Positions 1-6,830 of a stretch of 13,744 nt of DNA are shown here, in pieces. Below the pieces are notes generated by a model. The model searched no databases and was not told the DNA's origin. It saw only the letters and a list, made by a program, of their open reading frames with translations. Source of the stretch: JBMYRH01 sp049602155 (lineage in GTDB: Bacteria > Myxococcota_A > UBA9042 > PHBI01 > JBMYRH01); the NCBI GenBank assembly GCA_049602155.1, contig JBMYRH010000055.1:1-13744 (forward strand), read 5' to 3'. Each line of letters opens with the position of its first letter. Within the stretch, counting starts at the first letter, position 1. The position numbers were made by a program, and so were the translations under genes.

Positions 1-174
1 CATGCACGGCTTGCACCAGGTCGCGTAGAACTCGACGGCGAGCAGCCGCACCCCGGGGCGCTGCAGCCAGCCCTCGACGTCGAGCTCTTGGCTCGCCTGA
101 GCGTGCGCGGCAGGCACAGCGACGCTGGCGAACAGCGCTGCTGCGATCCACAAAGCGAGGAGTAAACGGTGCAT
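1..174 (-). CDS. Exported thioredoxin-like protein, 3' part cut by window edge
   Basis: Only the first 58 codons are present. The gene starts at ATG (174) and runs off the left edge. Residues 1-26 form a typical signal peptide: MHR, then a Leu/Ala-rich core, then an Ala-rich site near AHAQA. The mature part begins LDVEGWL, then a beta strand VRLLAVEFYA, then the redox motif W-C-K-P-C, which is the classic start of a thioredoxin fold. It is therefore predicted to act in the periplasm or outside the cell, possibly in disulfide or redox work. The N-terminus closely resembles that of the next gene upstream (535-2919), which reads FDLERWL, VKLVAVEVYS, C-E-P-C, so the two are probably paralogs and this gene may also continue into further domains. 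There is no Shine-Dalgarno; a -10-like box ends 6 bases before ATG, suggesting a leaderless mRNA. Full length and any C-terminal domains cannot be seen. Confidence 0.8.
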   Translation of the reverse strand, partial: MHRLLLALWIAAALFASVAVPAAHAQASQELDVEGWLQRPGVRLLAVEFYATWCKPCM

Positions 175-180
175 CGGGAG

Positions 181-209
181 AGGATAGAACAGTCCGGCAT
201 CGAACCCAA
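181..209 (-). promoter_or_regulatory. Putative promoter of a leaderless transcript
   Basis: On the minus strand there is TTGGGT (204-209), a 17-base spacer and TATCCT (181-186), followed by only 6 bases before the ATG at 174. Transcription would start at or within a base or two of the start codon. The TATCCT box is shared with the gene at 535-2919 at nearly the same distance from ATG. No transcription-start data are available, so this is inferred from position and similarity. Confidence 0.5.
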
Positions 210-310
210 GCCCGCCCGAGAGGTGGGGGACGCGAGCAGGGCGCCTTGCCCTGTCGGGGGCGTCGATGGCGTGCGGACCTACTGAGGTGCCTTCGCACCT
301 CTCCGAGGGC

Positions 311-370
311 CCTGCAGGGCCATGCAGGGCCATGCAGGGCCATGCAGGGCCATGGAGGGTCATGGAGGGC
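311..370. repeat. Six-copy 10-bp tandem repeat in a 360-bp gap
   Basis: Six 10-base units follow one another, consensus CATGCAGGGC. Units 2-4 (321-350) are identical; unit 1 has CCTG in place of CATG, and units 5-6 carry CATGGAGG and a final T or C. The array lies in the gap 175-534 between two minus-strand genes of likely common origin. Apart from this array, the promoter at 181-209 and a possible hairpin at 491-532, nothing convincing was seen in the gap. Open frames across it on the plus strand have repeat-driven, low-complexity translations and are not credible genes. A 10-bp unit would change reading frame with copy number; as non-coding DNA it may be a variable-number locus. Confidence 0.85.
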
Positions 371-490
371 CGCTCTGGGCAGCCGAAGAGCGGCCTGCAG
401 TGCACCTCAGTGGCACAGACGTGGCCCTCGCGGAGCGCCTGAAGACACTGGCGGTGTGTGCCGACTCGAAGCCCGTGATAGTGGCCTCGC

Positions 491-532
491 CAGGGGAGCC
501 CACGACCACGGCGTCGTCGACGGCCGCCCCTG
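491..532 (-). terminator. Possible hairpin just past the stop of the SUMF-domain gene
   Basis: CAGGGG (491-496) pairs with CCCCTG (527-532), and inside it ACGAC (502-506) pairs with GTCGT (513-517). The structure starts three bases after the TAG of the minus-strand gene ending at 535. There is no T-tract, so this could be a factor-assisted terminator, an mRNA-end protecting stem, or chance in GC-rich DNA. Confidence 0.3.
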
Positions 533-534
533 CG

Positions 535-2919
535 CTAGGGCCTGGTGAGCGTCCGGGCCGGCCGGAAGCCTATCGAGAGGTTGCGGAACACGGGGATGAA
601 CCCGCTTCGATACGCCGAGCGACACGCGGACTTCCCCAGCCACTCCCAGCCGCACCCACGGAACACGCGCTTGGCGCCGCTCTCTGGGCCCGTGGGGTCG
701 ACCGCCGAGCCCGGCGTGTAGTCATCCTTGCGGTCCCAGGTCCACTCCCAGGCGTTGCCGAGCATGTCGTAGAGCCCCCACGCGTTGGCCGTCTTGGTGC
801 CCACAGGGTGCCTCTTTAGCCAAGAGTTGCCGCCGTACCAGGCCACCTCGGAGAGCTCACCGTGGCGCGGCCCGGTCGTCCCGGCGCGCGCCGCGTACTC
901 CCACTCCGCCTCGGTCGGCAGCCGGTACCCCTGGCAGTTCGTCGGCTGGCCACTCGGCGCCTTCACGTTCACGCCAAAGCACCCATAAGCACCGTCGCCA
1001 GGCTTGCCCCAGCAGCCGGTCAGCTCATAACACTCGGCGAGCCCCTCGCGGCGGCTCAGCGCGTTCGCGTACGCCAACGCGTCCCACCAGTTCACCCCGA
1101 CCACGGGGCAGTTATCGCCGCAAGGCGCGAGCTTGCCTGGAGAGGTGCCCATGAGCGCCCTCCACTCGCCGAGGGTCACCTCGTGGGACTGGAGCTCAAA
1201 GGGGCGACTGACGGTCACGAGCCGCGCCGGCCCCTCATCGTCACTGCGCCCTGACTCAGACCCTGGCGAGCCCATCAGAAAGGCCCCGCGCTTCACATGA
1301 ACAAAGCCCGTGGTGATGGGCCCGTCATAGGGCGGCGCCTCATCGGGGCCGAGCTGCGCGATGACCTGGGTGGTCTCTTTTTCGCGCAACGAGAGCGCGG
1401 CGCTCCACGTCCCGAGCGTCCCGTGCCTGACCTCGACAGACTGTGCACAGAGCCCGACCTTGAGCGCCTTACCGGTGAGGCCAAGGCGTTGCCCGTCGAC
1501 GTAGACATCGCCCAAGACGATGTCGCCCTGCGCGTCCACCGCGGAGACCTTGAGGCCGGCCGGTCGAGGCTCGAGCACGACATCCAAGGTGTGGGACTCC
1601 CCGCGCGGCAGCGTCAACTCGCGCGTCTGAGGCTGATAGCAGGCGTCGCCGATCGCCACGGTGTGAGCACCCTCGGAGAGCGCGACCCTCTGGATCGGTG
1701 TCTTACCCACCACCTCACCATCCACGGTCACCGTGACCCCGGGCGGCTCTGACTGCACGGTGAGCGCCCCAAAGTTGGGCTGCAGGTTCCAGCTCACGTT
1801 TTGACCCGCCTCGAAGCGCACCTTCCGAACCCGCGGTGTGTACTGCGCCTTCGTCATCGCGACTTGGTGACTCCCGGCTGGGACCTCGCGTTTACACGGT
1901 GTCGCCTCGCATAGGGGCGCTCCGTTTAGGGTGACGCGGGCGCCTGGGGGGTCCGAGGCGAAGGCGACGGTCAGGACCGCGGCCTCTGGAGGCTCCCAGG
2001 CGTCACCGCCCTCACCGACCTTTCGCACCTTCAGGCCGTCACGACCCGATTTGCGAGCAGGAGGCGCAGTGCGGCTCCGCGGCATCTGGATCTCACGCTG
2101 CTTGAGCTGCGCCATCAGCTCGTAGACCGCGCGGTCCACCGCCTTCTCAAGCCCACGGGCGTCGACGGTCACGCTCGCCGCCGCGCGCTGACACCCAGTC
2201 GCGGCGTCACTCAGCGTCAGCGAGAGCGCGCCGCCGGTGAAGCGCTCTATCGCGAGGAGAGAGTTCGCGGAGACCTCGGCGCCGACCTGACACCGTTGGT
2301 CGTCTCGGGCGCTTGGACGGTGGCTGTCTTTGACCACCTCAGCCAGGCGCTTCTTCATCTCGGCGTCAGCGACGACGGTGAGCTTGCCTGAGCGCCCGAG
2401 CGCCGCCGCGACCTGCCGCTTGAGCGCTCGGTCGGGCTTGCCGGCCTCGTTGGTGGCAGCGAGCTGCACCCTCGGGTGGTCATCGAGGTAGTCGCGGATG
2501 GCGCGCTCGACCTCGACGACATGGGATTGGCCGCTCACCAGCATGTTGCCTTGCCAGGACCATAAGAACGCCTGAGGCACGCTGCAGCGCCCGCGCTCGC
2601 AGACCCCGAGGGTCTCCCCGGCCTCGGGCGAGCAGATGAGCAGATCCGGACGCCACGGGAGCGTCTTGCACTGCCGGTCGGAGTCATAATCATCGACGTT
2701 GATGACCACCAACTTCAGGCCGTCCGCTTTGTAGCGCTTTCGGAGCGCCTCCCAGCGCGGCGCGGCAGCTTTACAGGGCTCGCAGTAGTCCGAGTAGACC
2801 TCCACCGCGACGAGCTTCACGTCCGGCTCGTCAAGCCAGCGTTCGAGATCAAAGCGCGCCGCCTGTGCGGGGACCGAGAGGCCAAGGAGGGCGAGCGCGA
2901 CCAGCAGGGTTCGCGTCAT
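535..2919 (-). CDS. Exported thioredoxin-PEGA-SUMF (FGE-sulfatase-like) multidomain protein
   Basis: The product is 794 aa. The start is set at ATG 2919, because residues 1-20 then form a clean signal peptide (MTRTLLVALALLGLSVPAQA); an in-frame upstream start would bury it. Order of parts: thioredoxin-like domain about 21-150 with C46-E-P-C49 and extra Cys at 84, 96, 107 and 112; a middle region about 165-275 that faintly resembles TolB/LpoB-type outer-membrane accessory domains; two clear PEGA domains (about 314-380 and 384-450) and a weaker third (455-525); then a SUMF1/FGE-sulfatase domain (about 537-790) with FLMGS, YRLPTEAEWEYAARAG, YDMLGNAWEW and a final GFRPAR. The SUMF domain lacks the closely spaced catalytic Cys pair of true formylglycine-generating enzymes: the matching stretch reads RGCGWEW...ACRSAYR, the form common in non-catalytic members. 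It probably acts as a periplasmic or surface binding/redox protein. The domain calls for SUMF, PEGA and thioredoxin are firm; the joint function is unknown. Confidence 0.9.
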   Translation of the reverse strand: MTRTLLVALALLGLSVPAQAARFDLERWLDEPDVKLVAVEVYSDYCEPCKAAAPRWEALRKRYKADGLKLVVINVDDYDSDRQCKTLPWRPDLLICSPEAGETLGVCERGRCSVPQAFLWSWQGNMLVSGQSHVVEVERAIRDYLDDHPRVQLAATNEAGKPDRALKRQVAAALGRSGKLTVVADAEMKKRLAEVVKDSHRPSARDDQRCQVGAEVSANSLLAIERFTGGALSLTLSDAATGCQRAAASVTVDARGLEKAVDRAVYELMAQLKQREIQMPRSRTAPPARKSGRDGLKVRKVGEGGDAWEPPEAAVLTVAFASDPPGARVTLNGAPLCEATPCKREVPAGSHQVAMTKAQYTPRVRKVRFEAGQNVSWNLQPNFGALTVQSEPPGVTVTVDGEVVGKTPIQRVALSEGAHTVAIGDACYQPQTRELTLPRGESHTLDVVLEPRPAGLKVSAVDAQGDIVLGDVYVDGQRLGLTGKALKVGLCAQSVEVRHGTLGTWSAALSLREKETTQVIAQLGPDEAPPYDGPITTGFVHVKRGAFLMGSPGSESGRSDDEGPARLVTVSRPFELQSHEVTLGEWRALMGTSPGKLAPCGDNCPVVGVNWWDALAYANALSRREGLAECYELTGCWGKPGDGAYGCFGVNVKAPSGQPTNCQGYRLPTEAEWEYAARAGTTGPRHGELSEVAWYGGNSWLKRHPVGTKTANAWGLYDMLGNAWEWTWDRKDDYTPGSAVDPTGPESGAKRVFRGCGWEWLGKSACRSAYRSGFIPVFRNLSIGFRPARTLTRP

Positions 2920-2926
2920 GGGCGGG

Positions 2927-2957
2927 AGGATAGCGCACCCCCTATGGACGGCGCCAA
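2927..2957 (-). promoter_or_regulatory. Putative promoter of a leaderless transcript for the SUMF-domain gene
   Basis: On the minus strand TATCCT lies at 2927-2932, 7 bases before ATG at 2919, and the bases between are C-rich with no Shine-Dalgarno. A TTGGCG at 2952-2957 could be the -35, but the spacer is 19 bases, longer than ideal. The -10 box and its distance to ATG match the paralogous gene at 1-174. Confidence 0.45.
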
Positions 2958-3127
2958 CGCGGTGCCCTGGGAGGAGGAGCCCGAGCCTGCATTGTGCCCC
3001 GTGTCCACTGCGCTTAGAGCGCCCTGTCGGTGCCGACAAAGCGATCGCATCGGAGCACACTGCGCCCTCGAAATCATCCCTCTGAGAACGCCTTGTGCCC
3101 GTAACGAAACGATTTCAATCCCTGCGG

Positions 3128-3156
3128 TTGTGGAGCGCTCGCGCCGCGTGTACAAG
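3128..3156 (+). promoter_or_regulatory. Weak candidate purF promoter
   Basis: TTGTGG (3128-3133), a 17-base spacer and TACAAG (3151-3156) would place the transcript start near 3163, giving a leader of about 20 bases that still contains the Shine-Dalgarno. Matches to the general consensus are partial. No purine riboswitch or clear PurR-type operator was recognised in the 264-bp divergent gap (2920-3183). Confidence 0.25.
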
Positions 3157-3173
3157 CAGCCATCCTCGTCCCT

Positions 3174-3178
3174 GGAGG
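3174..3178 (+). promoter_or_regulatory. Ribosome binding site that fixes the purF start
   Basis: GGAGG ends 5 bases before the GTG at 3184. This, plus the required Cys as second codon, decides the start against in-frame upstream codons such as ATG 2944. Confidence 0.85.
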
Positions 3179-3183
3179 TTCCT

Positions 3184-4719
3184 GTGTGTGGCATCGTCGG
3201 ACTCATCGGTCAGGGTCCCGTCAACATACGCATCTACGACGCCCTGACGGTGCTTCAACACCGAGGTCAGGACGCGGCGGGCATCGCGACGATCCAGGGT
3301 GATCGGATCTACATGCGGAAGAATAACGGTCTGGTCAAAGACGTATTCCGCACCCGACATATGCACGAGCTGATCGGCTCCGCGGGCATCGGCCACGTCC
3401 GCTACCCGACCGCCGGCCGGGCGAGCTCGGCCGAGAGTCAGCCCTTCTACGTCAACGCGCCCTACGGCATCGTCTTGGGCCACAACGGCAACCTGACCAA
3501 CGCCGACACGCTGCGCCGCGAACTCTCGACCCAAGGCAGGCGTCACCTCAACACTGAGAGTGACTCCGAGGTGCTGCTGAACCTCCTCGCGAGCGAGCTC
3601 GAGGTGACGAGCTCGGGCAGCTTAAAGGTCGACGCATTCTTCGACGCAGTCAGCCGGCTTCACGCGCGCTGCCGCGGCGCCTACGCCGTCGTCGGGCAGA
3701 TCCCAGGCTTCGGCATGTTCGCCTTCCGGGACCCGCTGGGCATCCGCCCCTTGGTCTTCGGGGCCGGCACCTCCCCCGAGGGGCACCCCGAGCATATGGT
3801 CGCGAGCGAGAGCGTCGCGCTGGACGTCTTGGGCTTTGACCTCACCCGAGACATCGCGCCGGGCGAGGCCGTCGTCTTCTTGCAAAACGGCGAGATCCAC
3901 AGCCGCCAGTGCAGCGAGGCGGCCCAGCTGAAGCCCTGCCTCTTTGAGCTGGTCTACCTGGCCAGGCCAGACTCGCTAATGGACGGCATCAGCGTGTACA
4001 AGTCGCGCCTGCGGATGGGCGACAAGCTCGCCAATAAGCTCTTGCGCGAGTGGCCCGACCACGACATCGACGTGGTCATCCCAGTGCCCGACACCAGCCG
4101 CACGGCTGCGCTCCAGATGGCGCATCACCTGGGCGTGAAGTACCGCGAGGGGTTCATCAAGAACCGCTACATCGGCCGGACGTTCATCATGCCGGGCCAG
4201 CAGATCCGAAAGAAGTCCGTCCGCCAGAAGCTCAACCCCATCGGGCTCGAGTTCCGGGACAAAAACGTGCTCCTCGTCGACGACTCCATCGTCCGAGGCA
4301 CCACGAGTAGCCAGATCATCCAGATGGCCCGAGACGCCGGCGCCAACAAGGTCTACGTCGCCTCGGCCGCCCCGCCGGTCCGCTACCCCAACGTCTATGG
4401 CATCGACATGCCGTCGTCGACCGAGCTCATCGCCCACGGACGCACCGAGGACGAGATCCGCCAAGCCATCGGCGCCGACCGCCTCTTCTACCAAGACCTC
4501 AAAGACCTGCGAGACTCGGGCTTCGAGGGCAACCCCGAGGTGAAGGCCTTCGAGGAGTCGGTCTTCAGCGGCCAGTACATCACCGGTGATGTCGACTCGA
4601 GCTACCTCCAAGGCCTCGAAGACGCCCGCAGCGACGGCGCCAAGCAGCAAAAGCTCGAAGACGATGACCTCTTGGGCGACCTCGACGTCAGCGGCTCCCT
4701 GGGCTCCCCAGCGGCCTGA
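3184..4719 (+). CDS. purF: Amidophosphoribosyltransferase, first step of purine synthesis
   Basis: The product is 511 aa and catalyses glutamine + PRPP to 5-phosphoribosylamine in the cytoplasm. The start is GTG 3184: translation reads M-C-G-I-V-G, so removal of Met exposes the N-terminal nucleophile Cys of the glutaminase (Ntn) domain. There is no propeptide. The glutaminase half carries QHRGQDAAGI, GHVRYPTAG, YGIVLGHNGNL and the TESDSEVLLN loop. The transferase half carries FIKNRYIGRTFIMPGQQ and the PRPP signature VLLVDDSIVRGTTS, followed by YGIDMPSSTELIAHGR. The close match in length and motif wording to E. coli PurF (about 505 aa), with no visible cluster-binding C-terminal cysteines, marks the Fe-S-free type. 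The C-terminus ends in an acidic tail rich in Asp and Leu. It stands alone: no other pur gene lies in the window, the upstream gene is divergent and the downstream one convergent. Confidence 0.97.
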   Translation: MCGIVGLIGQGPVNIRIYDALTVLQHRGQDAAGIATIQGDRIYMRKNNGLVKDVFRTRHMHELIGSAGIGHVRYPTAGRASSAESQPFYVNAPYGIVLGHNGNLTNADTLRRELSTQGRRHLNTESDSEVLLNLLASELEVTSSGSLKVDAFFDAVSRLHARCRGAYAVVGQIPGFGMFAFRDPLGIRPLVFGAGTSPEGHPEHMVASESVALDVLGFDLTRDIAPGEAVVFLQNGEIHSRQCSEAAQLKPCLFELVYLARPDSLMDGISVYKSRLRMGDKLANKLLREWPDHDIDVVIPVPDTSRTAALQMAHHLGVKYREGFIKNRYIGRTFIMPGQQIRKKSVRQKLNPIGLEFRDKNVLLVDDSIVRGTTSSQIIQMARDAGANKVYVASAAPPVRYPNVYGIDMPSSTELIAHGRTEDEIRQAIGADRLFYQDLKDLRDSGFEGNPEVKAFEESVFSGQYITGDVDSSYLQGLEDARSDGAKQQKLEDDDLLGDLDVSGSLGSPAA

Positions 4720-4727
4720 GACCTGAG

Positions 4728-4747
4728 GCCGCGCCAGTCTGCGCGGC
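4728..4747. terminator. Hairpin between convergent genes
   Basis: GCCGCGC (4728-4734) and GCGCGGC (4741-4747) form a perfect 7-bp stem with a 6-base loop, starting 9 bases after the purF stop. It has no T-tract on either strand. The place, in the 135-bp convergent gap, fits a transcript end for purF and possibly for the opposing gene. Nothing else was seen in the gap. Confidence 0.45.
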
Positions 4748-4854
4748 TGGTGCAGCGTCTTCTCGCCGAGAGAGCTCAGCATCACCGACCGCGGAGGGCA
4801 AGCGTCTGCGTGGACCGCACAACGACCCCGCTCAGAGGGCCACGGCCGCTATCA

Positions 4855-6528
4855 TCACGGCGCCTGACCGTCAGCCAGCAATTGACGCTCCACCAGCGCC
4901 CACAAATCGGCCGCAAACAAGTGCCCGGCATACGGGTCATCTGCCTCATGCACCGCGCCCCCCGCAGCGGCAGCTGCCCGCAGTCGGGGCACCGCCGCCG
5001 GCGTGATGACGCCATGGTAGAGCGACGCGCCCAGGCCCTCGGCCCCATTGCTGGCGAAGTGAAGCGCGCCCGAGTGGAGGACCGCGAGGTCGCCCGCTTG
5101 AAGCCACACCAAGGAGACCTCAGCGTCGCCTAAGAGGCGCGCCTGACGAGCCGAGAGGGGCCGATCGGTGGGCACGTAGGTCGCCCCCTCGTCAACCGCC
5201 CCTTCGTCGTCCTCTGTACCGACATGCTCGGCGCCGAGGCGGGCCGTCGCCCCATGGGACGCCACCCCCAAGACCTTCACACCATGCAAGGCGTGGGCGA
5301 GCTGCACCTGTGGGCAGATGTCGACGTGGGCGCAGGTCACCGACCCCGGGGCCCCCAAGAACAACCGAGGGGTGGGCTCCCGCCAAAGCAACTCACGGCC
5401 ACACAAGGTATCGAAGGCCGCCCCAACCCCCGCGTCGCCTGACTGCATCGCCCCAGCGGCGCCTGTCGCGTTTGCCAAGGCTGCCAACGTCGCCGCTGCG
5501 GGCATCTCCACGGCATACCAATGACCGAAGGGCGCGGCCGTGTCGAAGGTCACAACCAGCGGGCCTCCGGCCTCGCGGCGCGCGTCGATGGCGTCCAGGA
5601 TGTCTTCGAAGGGCATGACGCGCCCGTCGACGTCCAGCGAGGGAGGAGACAGCCCGGTCACCCCCATGCCTGCCGTCACCCCAGCGGCTTCGGCAGCCCC
5701 GCCCGGCTCGACGACGCCGACCTCCACGCCGGTGCCCGCAGAGGCATCGGCGCTGGGCTCCCTCCCCGCGGCCACGTCGGCGCTGGGCACCTCGGGGCCA
5801 AAGCCGAGGCCCATGGGCTCATCGGGGTCAAAGGTCACGCGGAGCGGACCGCTGCCCAGGGCTGCCTGGCAGCCTTCGGCGATGTCTTCCCCGACCTGGC
5901 AGAGCTCTCCCCAGGTGGACTCGCCGATGAGCCGGCCATCGCCGCGCCACGCAGCCTCGGCGCCCGAAGACGGCGCCTCCAACCCACGCTGAAGCACCCC
6001 GAGCACGCCGTGCTCACCCGCCAAACCAGCGGCGGCCGAGACGACCTCACTCGCGCCCACGAGCCCCTCGAGCCCGAGCGTGACCGCACCACCAGGCAGG
6101 AGCAGCGGGCGGTCGATGTCCGACCCGGTGAGCCGCGCCAAGAACCAGCCGCCATCAAACGCGATCGTGGACGCCCCAGACGCTCGGCGACCGGCGAGGC
6201 GCGCATGCACAGCGGACGGCCAGTGTGGCGTGGCTCGGGCCACCGCCTCGGTCGTCAGCGCCGGCTCGCCCATCGCTTGGGCGAACACGTCATCGGGGAG
6301 GCCAAGGGTGAGCGGCCCTCGGCGCGCGCCCTGACCATCGACCAAGGTCCACGCGCCCTCGCTCACGTACTCAAGGCGACCCTCGCACCAGGCTGCGTCC
6401 GTGGCGGTGCGGAGCGCTACCTCGTAGACCTCCTCACCGTCCGCCTCAAGGTGTAACCCGAGGAGACGAAGGGTGAGGCCGTCGCCAATCTGGAGGGTGG
6501 GGCCAGCTACCAAGGGGGTCTCGACCAC
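4855..6528 (-). CDS. PDZ domain plus JmjC/cupin-type Fe(II)/2-oxoglutarate oxygenase-like protein
   Basis: The product is 557 aa from GTG 6528, chosen because GAGAGGA precedes it by 4 bases; a GTG at 6558 would add ten residues but has no ribosome site. No signal peptide is seen, so it is probably cytoplasmic. Residues 1-220 are not recognised. About 226-330 looks like a PDZ domain: the strand PLRVTFD, the carboxylate-loop motif G-L-G-F (240-243), an Asp/Ala-rich insert, then VEVGVVEPGGAAEAAG and a helix before PLVVTFD. About 335-520 looks like a JmjC fold: RLFLGAPGS, then H401-V-D403, then K418 in HALHGVK, then GDLAVLHSGALH with H490, then SLYHGVITP. Spacing from first His to Lys (17) and to second His (89) fits JmjC hydroxylases such as JMJD6. 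This would make an Fe(II) site and a 2-oxoglutarate anchor. The substrate is unknown; a PDZ domain could recruit C-terminal peptides. The earlier part, near PLRVTFD, may hold a second degenerate PDZ. Domain calls are by eye. Confidence 0.72.
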   Translation of the reverse strand: MVETPLVAGPTLQIGDGLTLRLLGLHLEADGEEVYEVALRTATDAAWCEGRLEYVSEGAWTLVDGQGARRGPLTLGLPDDVFAQAMGEPALTTEAVARATPHWPSAVHARLAGRRASGASTIAFDGGWFLARLTGSDIDRPLLLPGGAVTLGLEGLVGASEVVSAAAGLAGEHGVLGVLQRGLEAPSSGAEAAWRGDGRLIGESTWGELCQVGEDIAEGCQAALGSGPLRVTFDPDEPMGLGFGPEVPSADVAAGREPSADASAGTGVEVGVVEPGGAAEAAGVTAGMGVTGLSPPSLDVDGRVMPFEDILDAIDARREAGGPLVVTFDTAAPFGHWYAVEMPAAATLAALANATGAAGAMQSGDAGVGAAFDTLCGRELLWREPTPRLFLGAPGSVTCAHVDICPQVQLAHALHGVKVLGVASHGATARLGAEHVGTEDDEGAVDEGATYVPTDRPLSARQARLLGDAEVSLVWLQAGDLAVLHSGALHFASNGAEGLGASLYHGVITPAAVPRLRAAAAAGGAVHEADDPYAGHLFAADLWALVERQLLADGQAP

Positions 6529-6532
6529 GCAT

Positions 6533-6539
6533 TCCTCTC
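6533..6539 (-). promoter_or_regulatory. Ribosome binding site favouring the GTG start at 6528
   Basis: GAGAGGA on the minus strand ends 4 bases before GTG 6528. The alternative GTG at 6558 is preceded by CTGACCCCA, which has no ribosome-site character, although a TAAGCT 9 bases further up could be a poor -10 for a leaderless start there. Confidence 0.5.
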
Positions 6540-6690
6540 GGAGCAAGGTGTCTATCACTGGGGTCAGAGCTTAGCGGCGGAGCGACACCATGGCGCCCTC
6601 CCCTGGTGGCTGCGCGCGTGTCGCTGCGCTAACAGGGGTCGCCAGGCTTGGTCCCACGACAGGGAGCCCGGTGACTGTGGGGCCGACTTC

Positions 6691-6705
6691 GCTCACACCG
6701 TGAGC
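6691..6705. repeat. Short perfect inverted repeat in an otherwise empty gap
   Basis: GCTCAC-ACC-GTGAGC is a perfect 6-bp inverted repeat with a 3-base centre, in the 272-300 bp gap upstream of the PDZ-JmjC gene. It could be an operator or a small hairpin. A second, wider pair (GCGCACC at 6710-6716, GGTGCGC at 6751-6757) lies next to it. No gene is credible in 6559-6830. Confidence 0.35.
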
Positions 6706-6806
6706 AGGCGCGCACCCTATCTCGTCACCATGAGGAACACCACGACTTACGGTGCGCCCAGGCGGATCCCAAGTGGACCCTCGCTGAACCAAAACGCGCG
6801 CTCAGT

Positions 6807-6819
6807 GCCCCCTCGGGGC
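6807..6819 (-). terminator. Possible terminator stem of the CocE-type hydrolase gene
   Basis: GCCCC-CTC-GGGGC forms a 5-bp stem 11 bases past the minus-strand stop at 6831. A TTTT run occurs on the minus strand at 6791-6794, about 12 bases beyond the stem, too far for a classic intrinsic terminator. Confidence 0.3.
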
Positions 6820-6830
6820 CGCCCCCCTTA

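Noticed and set aside
246..819. Overlapping plus-strand open frames over the tandem repeat
   Set aside because: Their translations are driven by the 10-bp repeat and by the antisense of the SUMF gene's 3' end; Arg/Pro/Ala-rich, no ribosome site, no recognisable domain.
535..2919. Calling the SUMF protein a formylglycine-generating sulfatase activator
   Set aside because: The catalytic Cys pair is absent, and no sulfatase gene is seen nearby.
2920..3060. N-terminal extension of the SUMF-domain protein to an upstream ATG at 3060
   Set aside because: It would place 47 residues before a perfect signal peptide and overlaps the promoter-like box; ATG 2919 is far better.
2944..3183. N-terminal extension or propeptide of PurF from ATG 2944
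   Set aside because: The 80 residues look like translated non-coding DNA, and the GTG at 3184 has GGAGG and puts the catalytic Cys second, as required.
3976..4785. 269-aa minus-strand open frame
   Set aside because: It lies antisense to the strongly supported purF; the long frame is a GC-rich codon-position shadow.
4851..4856. TATCAT on the plus strand resembling the -10 box of other genes
   Set aside because: It has no fitting -35 and would drive antisense transcription from a gene's 3' end; its bases are explained by the stop region of the PDZ-JmjC gene.
5521..6456. 311-aa plus-strand open frame
   Set aside because: Antisense to the PDZ-JmjC gene; Arg/Pro/Gly/His-rich with no motif, while the minus frame carries clear domains.
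6571..6792. 73-aa minus-strand frame in the gap before the PDZ-JmjC gene
   Set aside because: No ribosome site, no motif, low-information composition; not distinguishable from chance.
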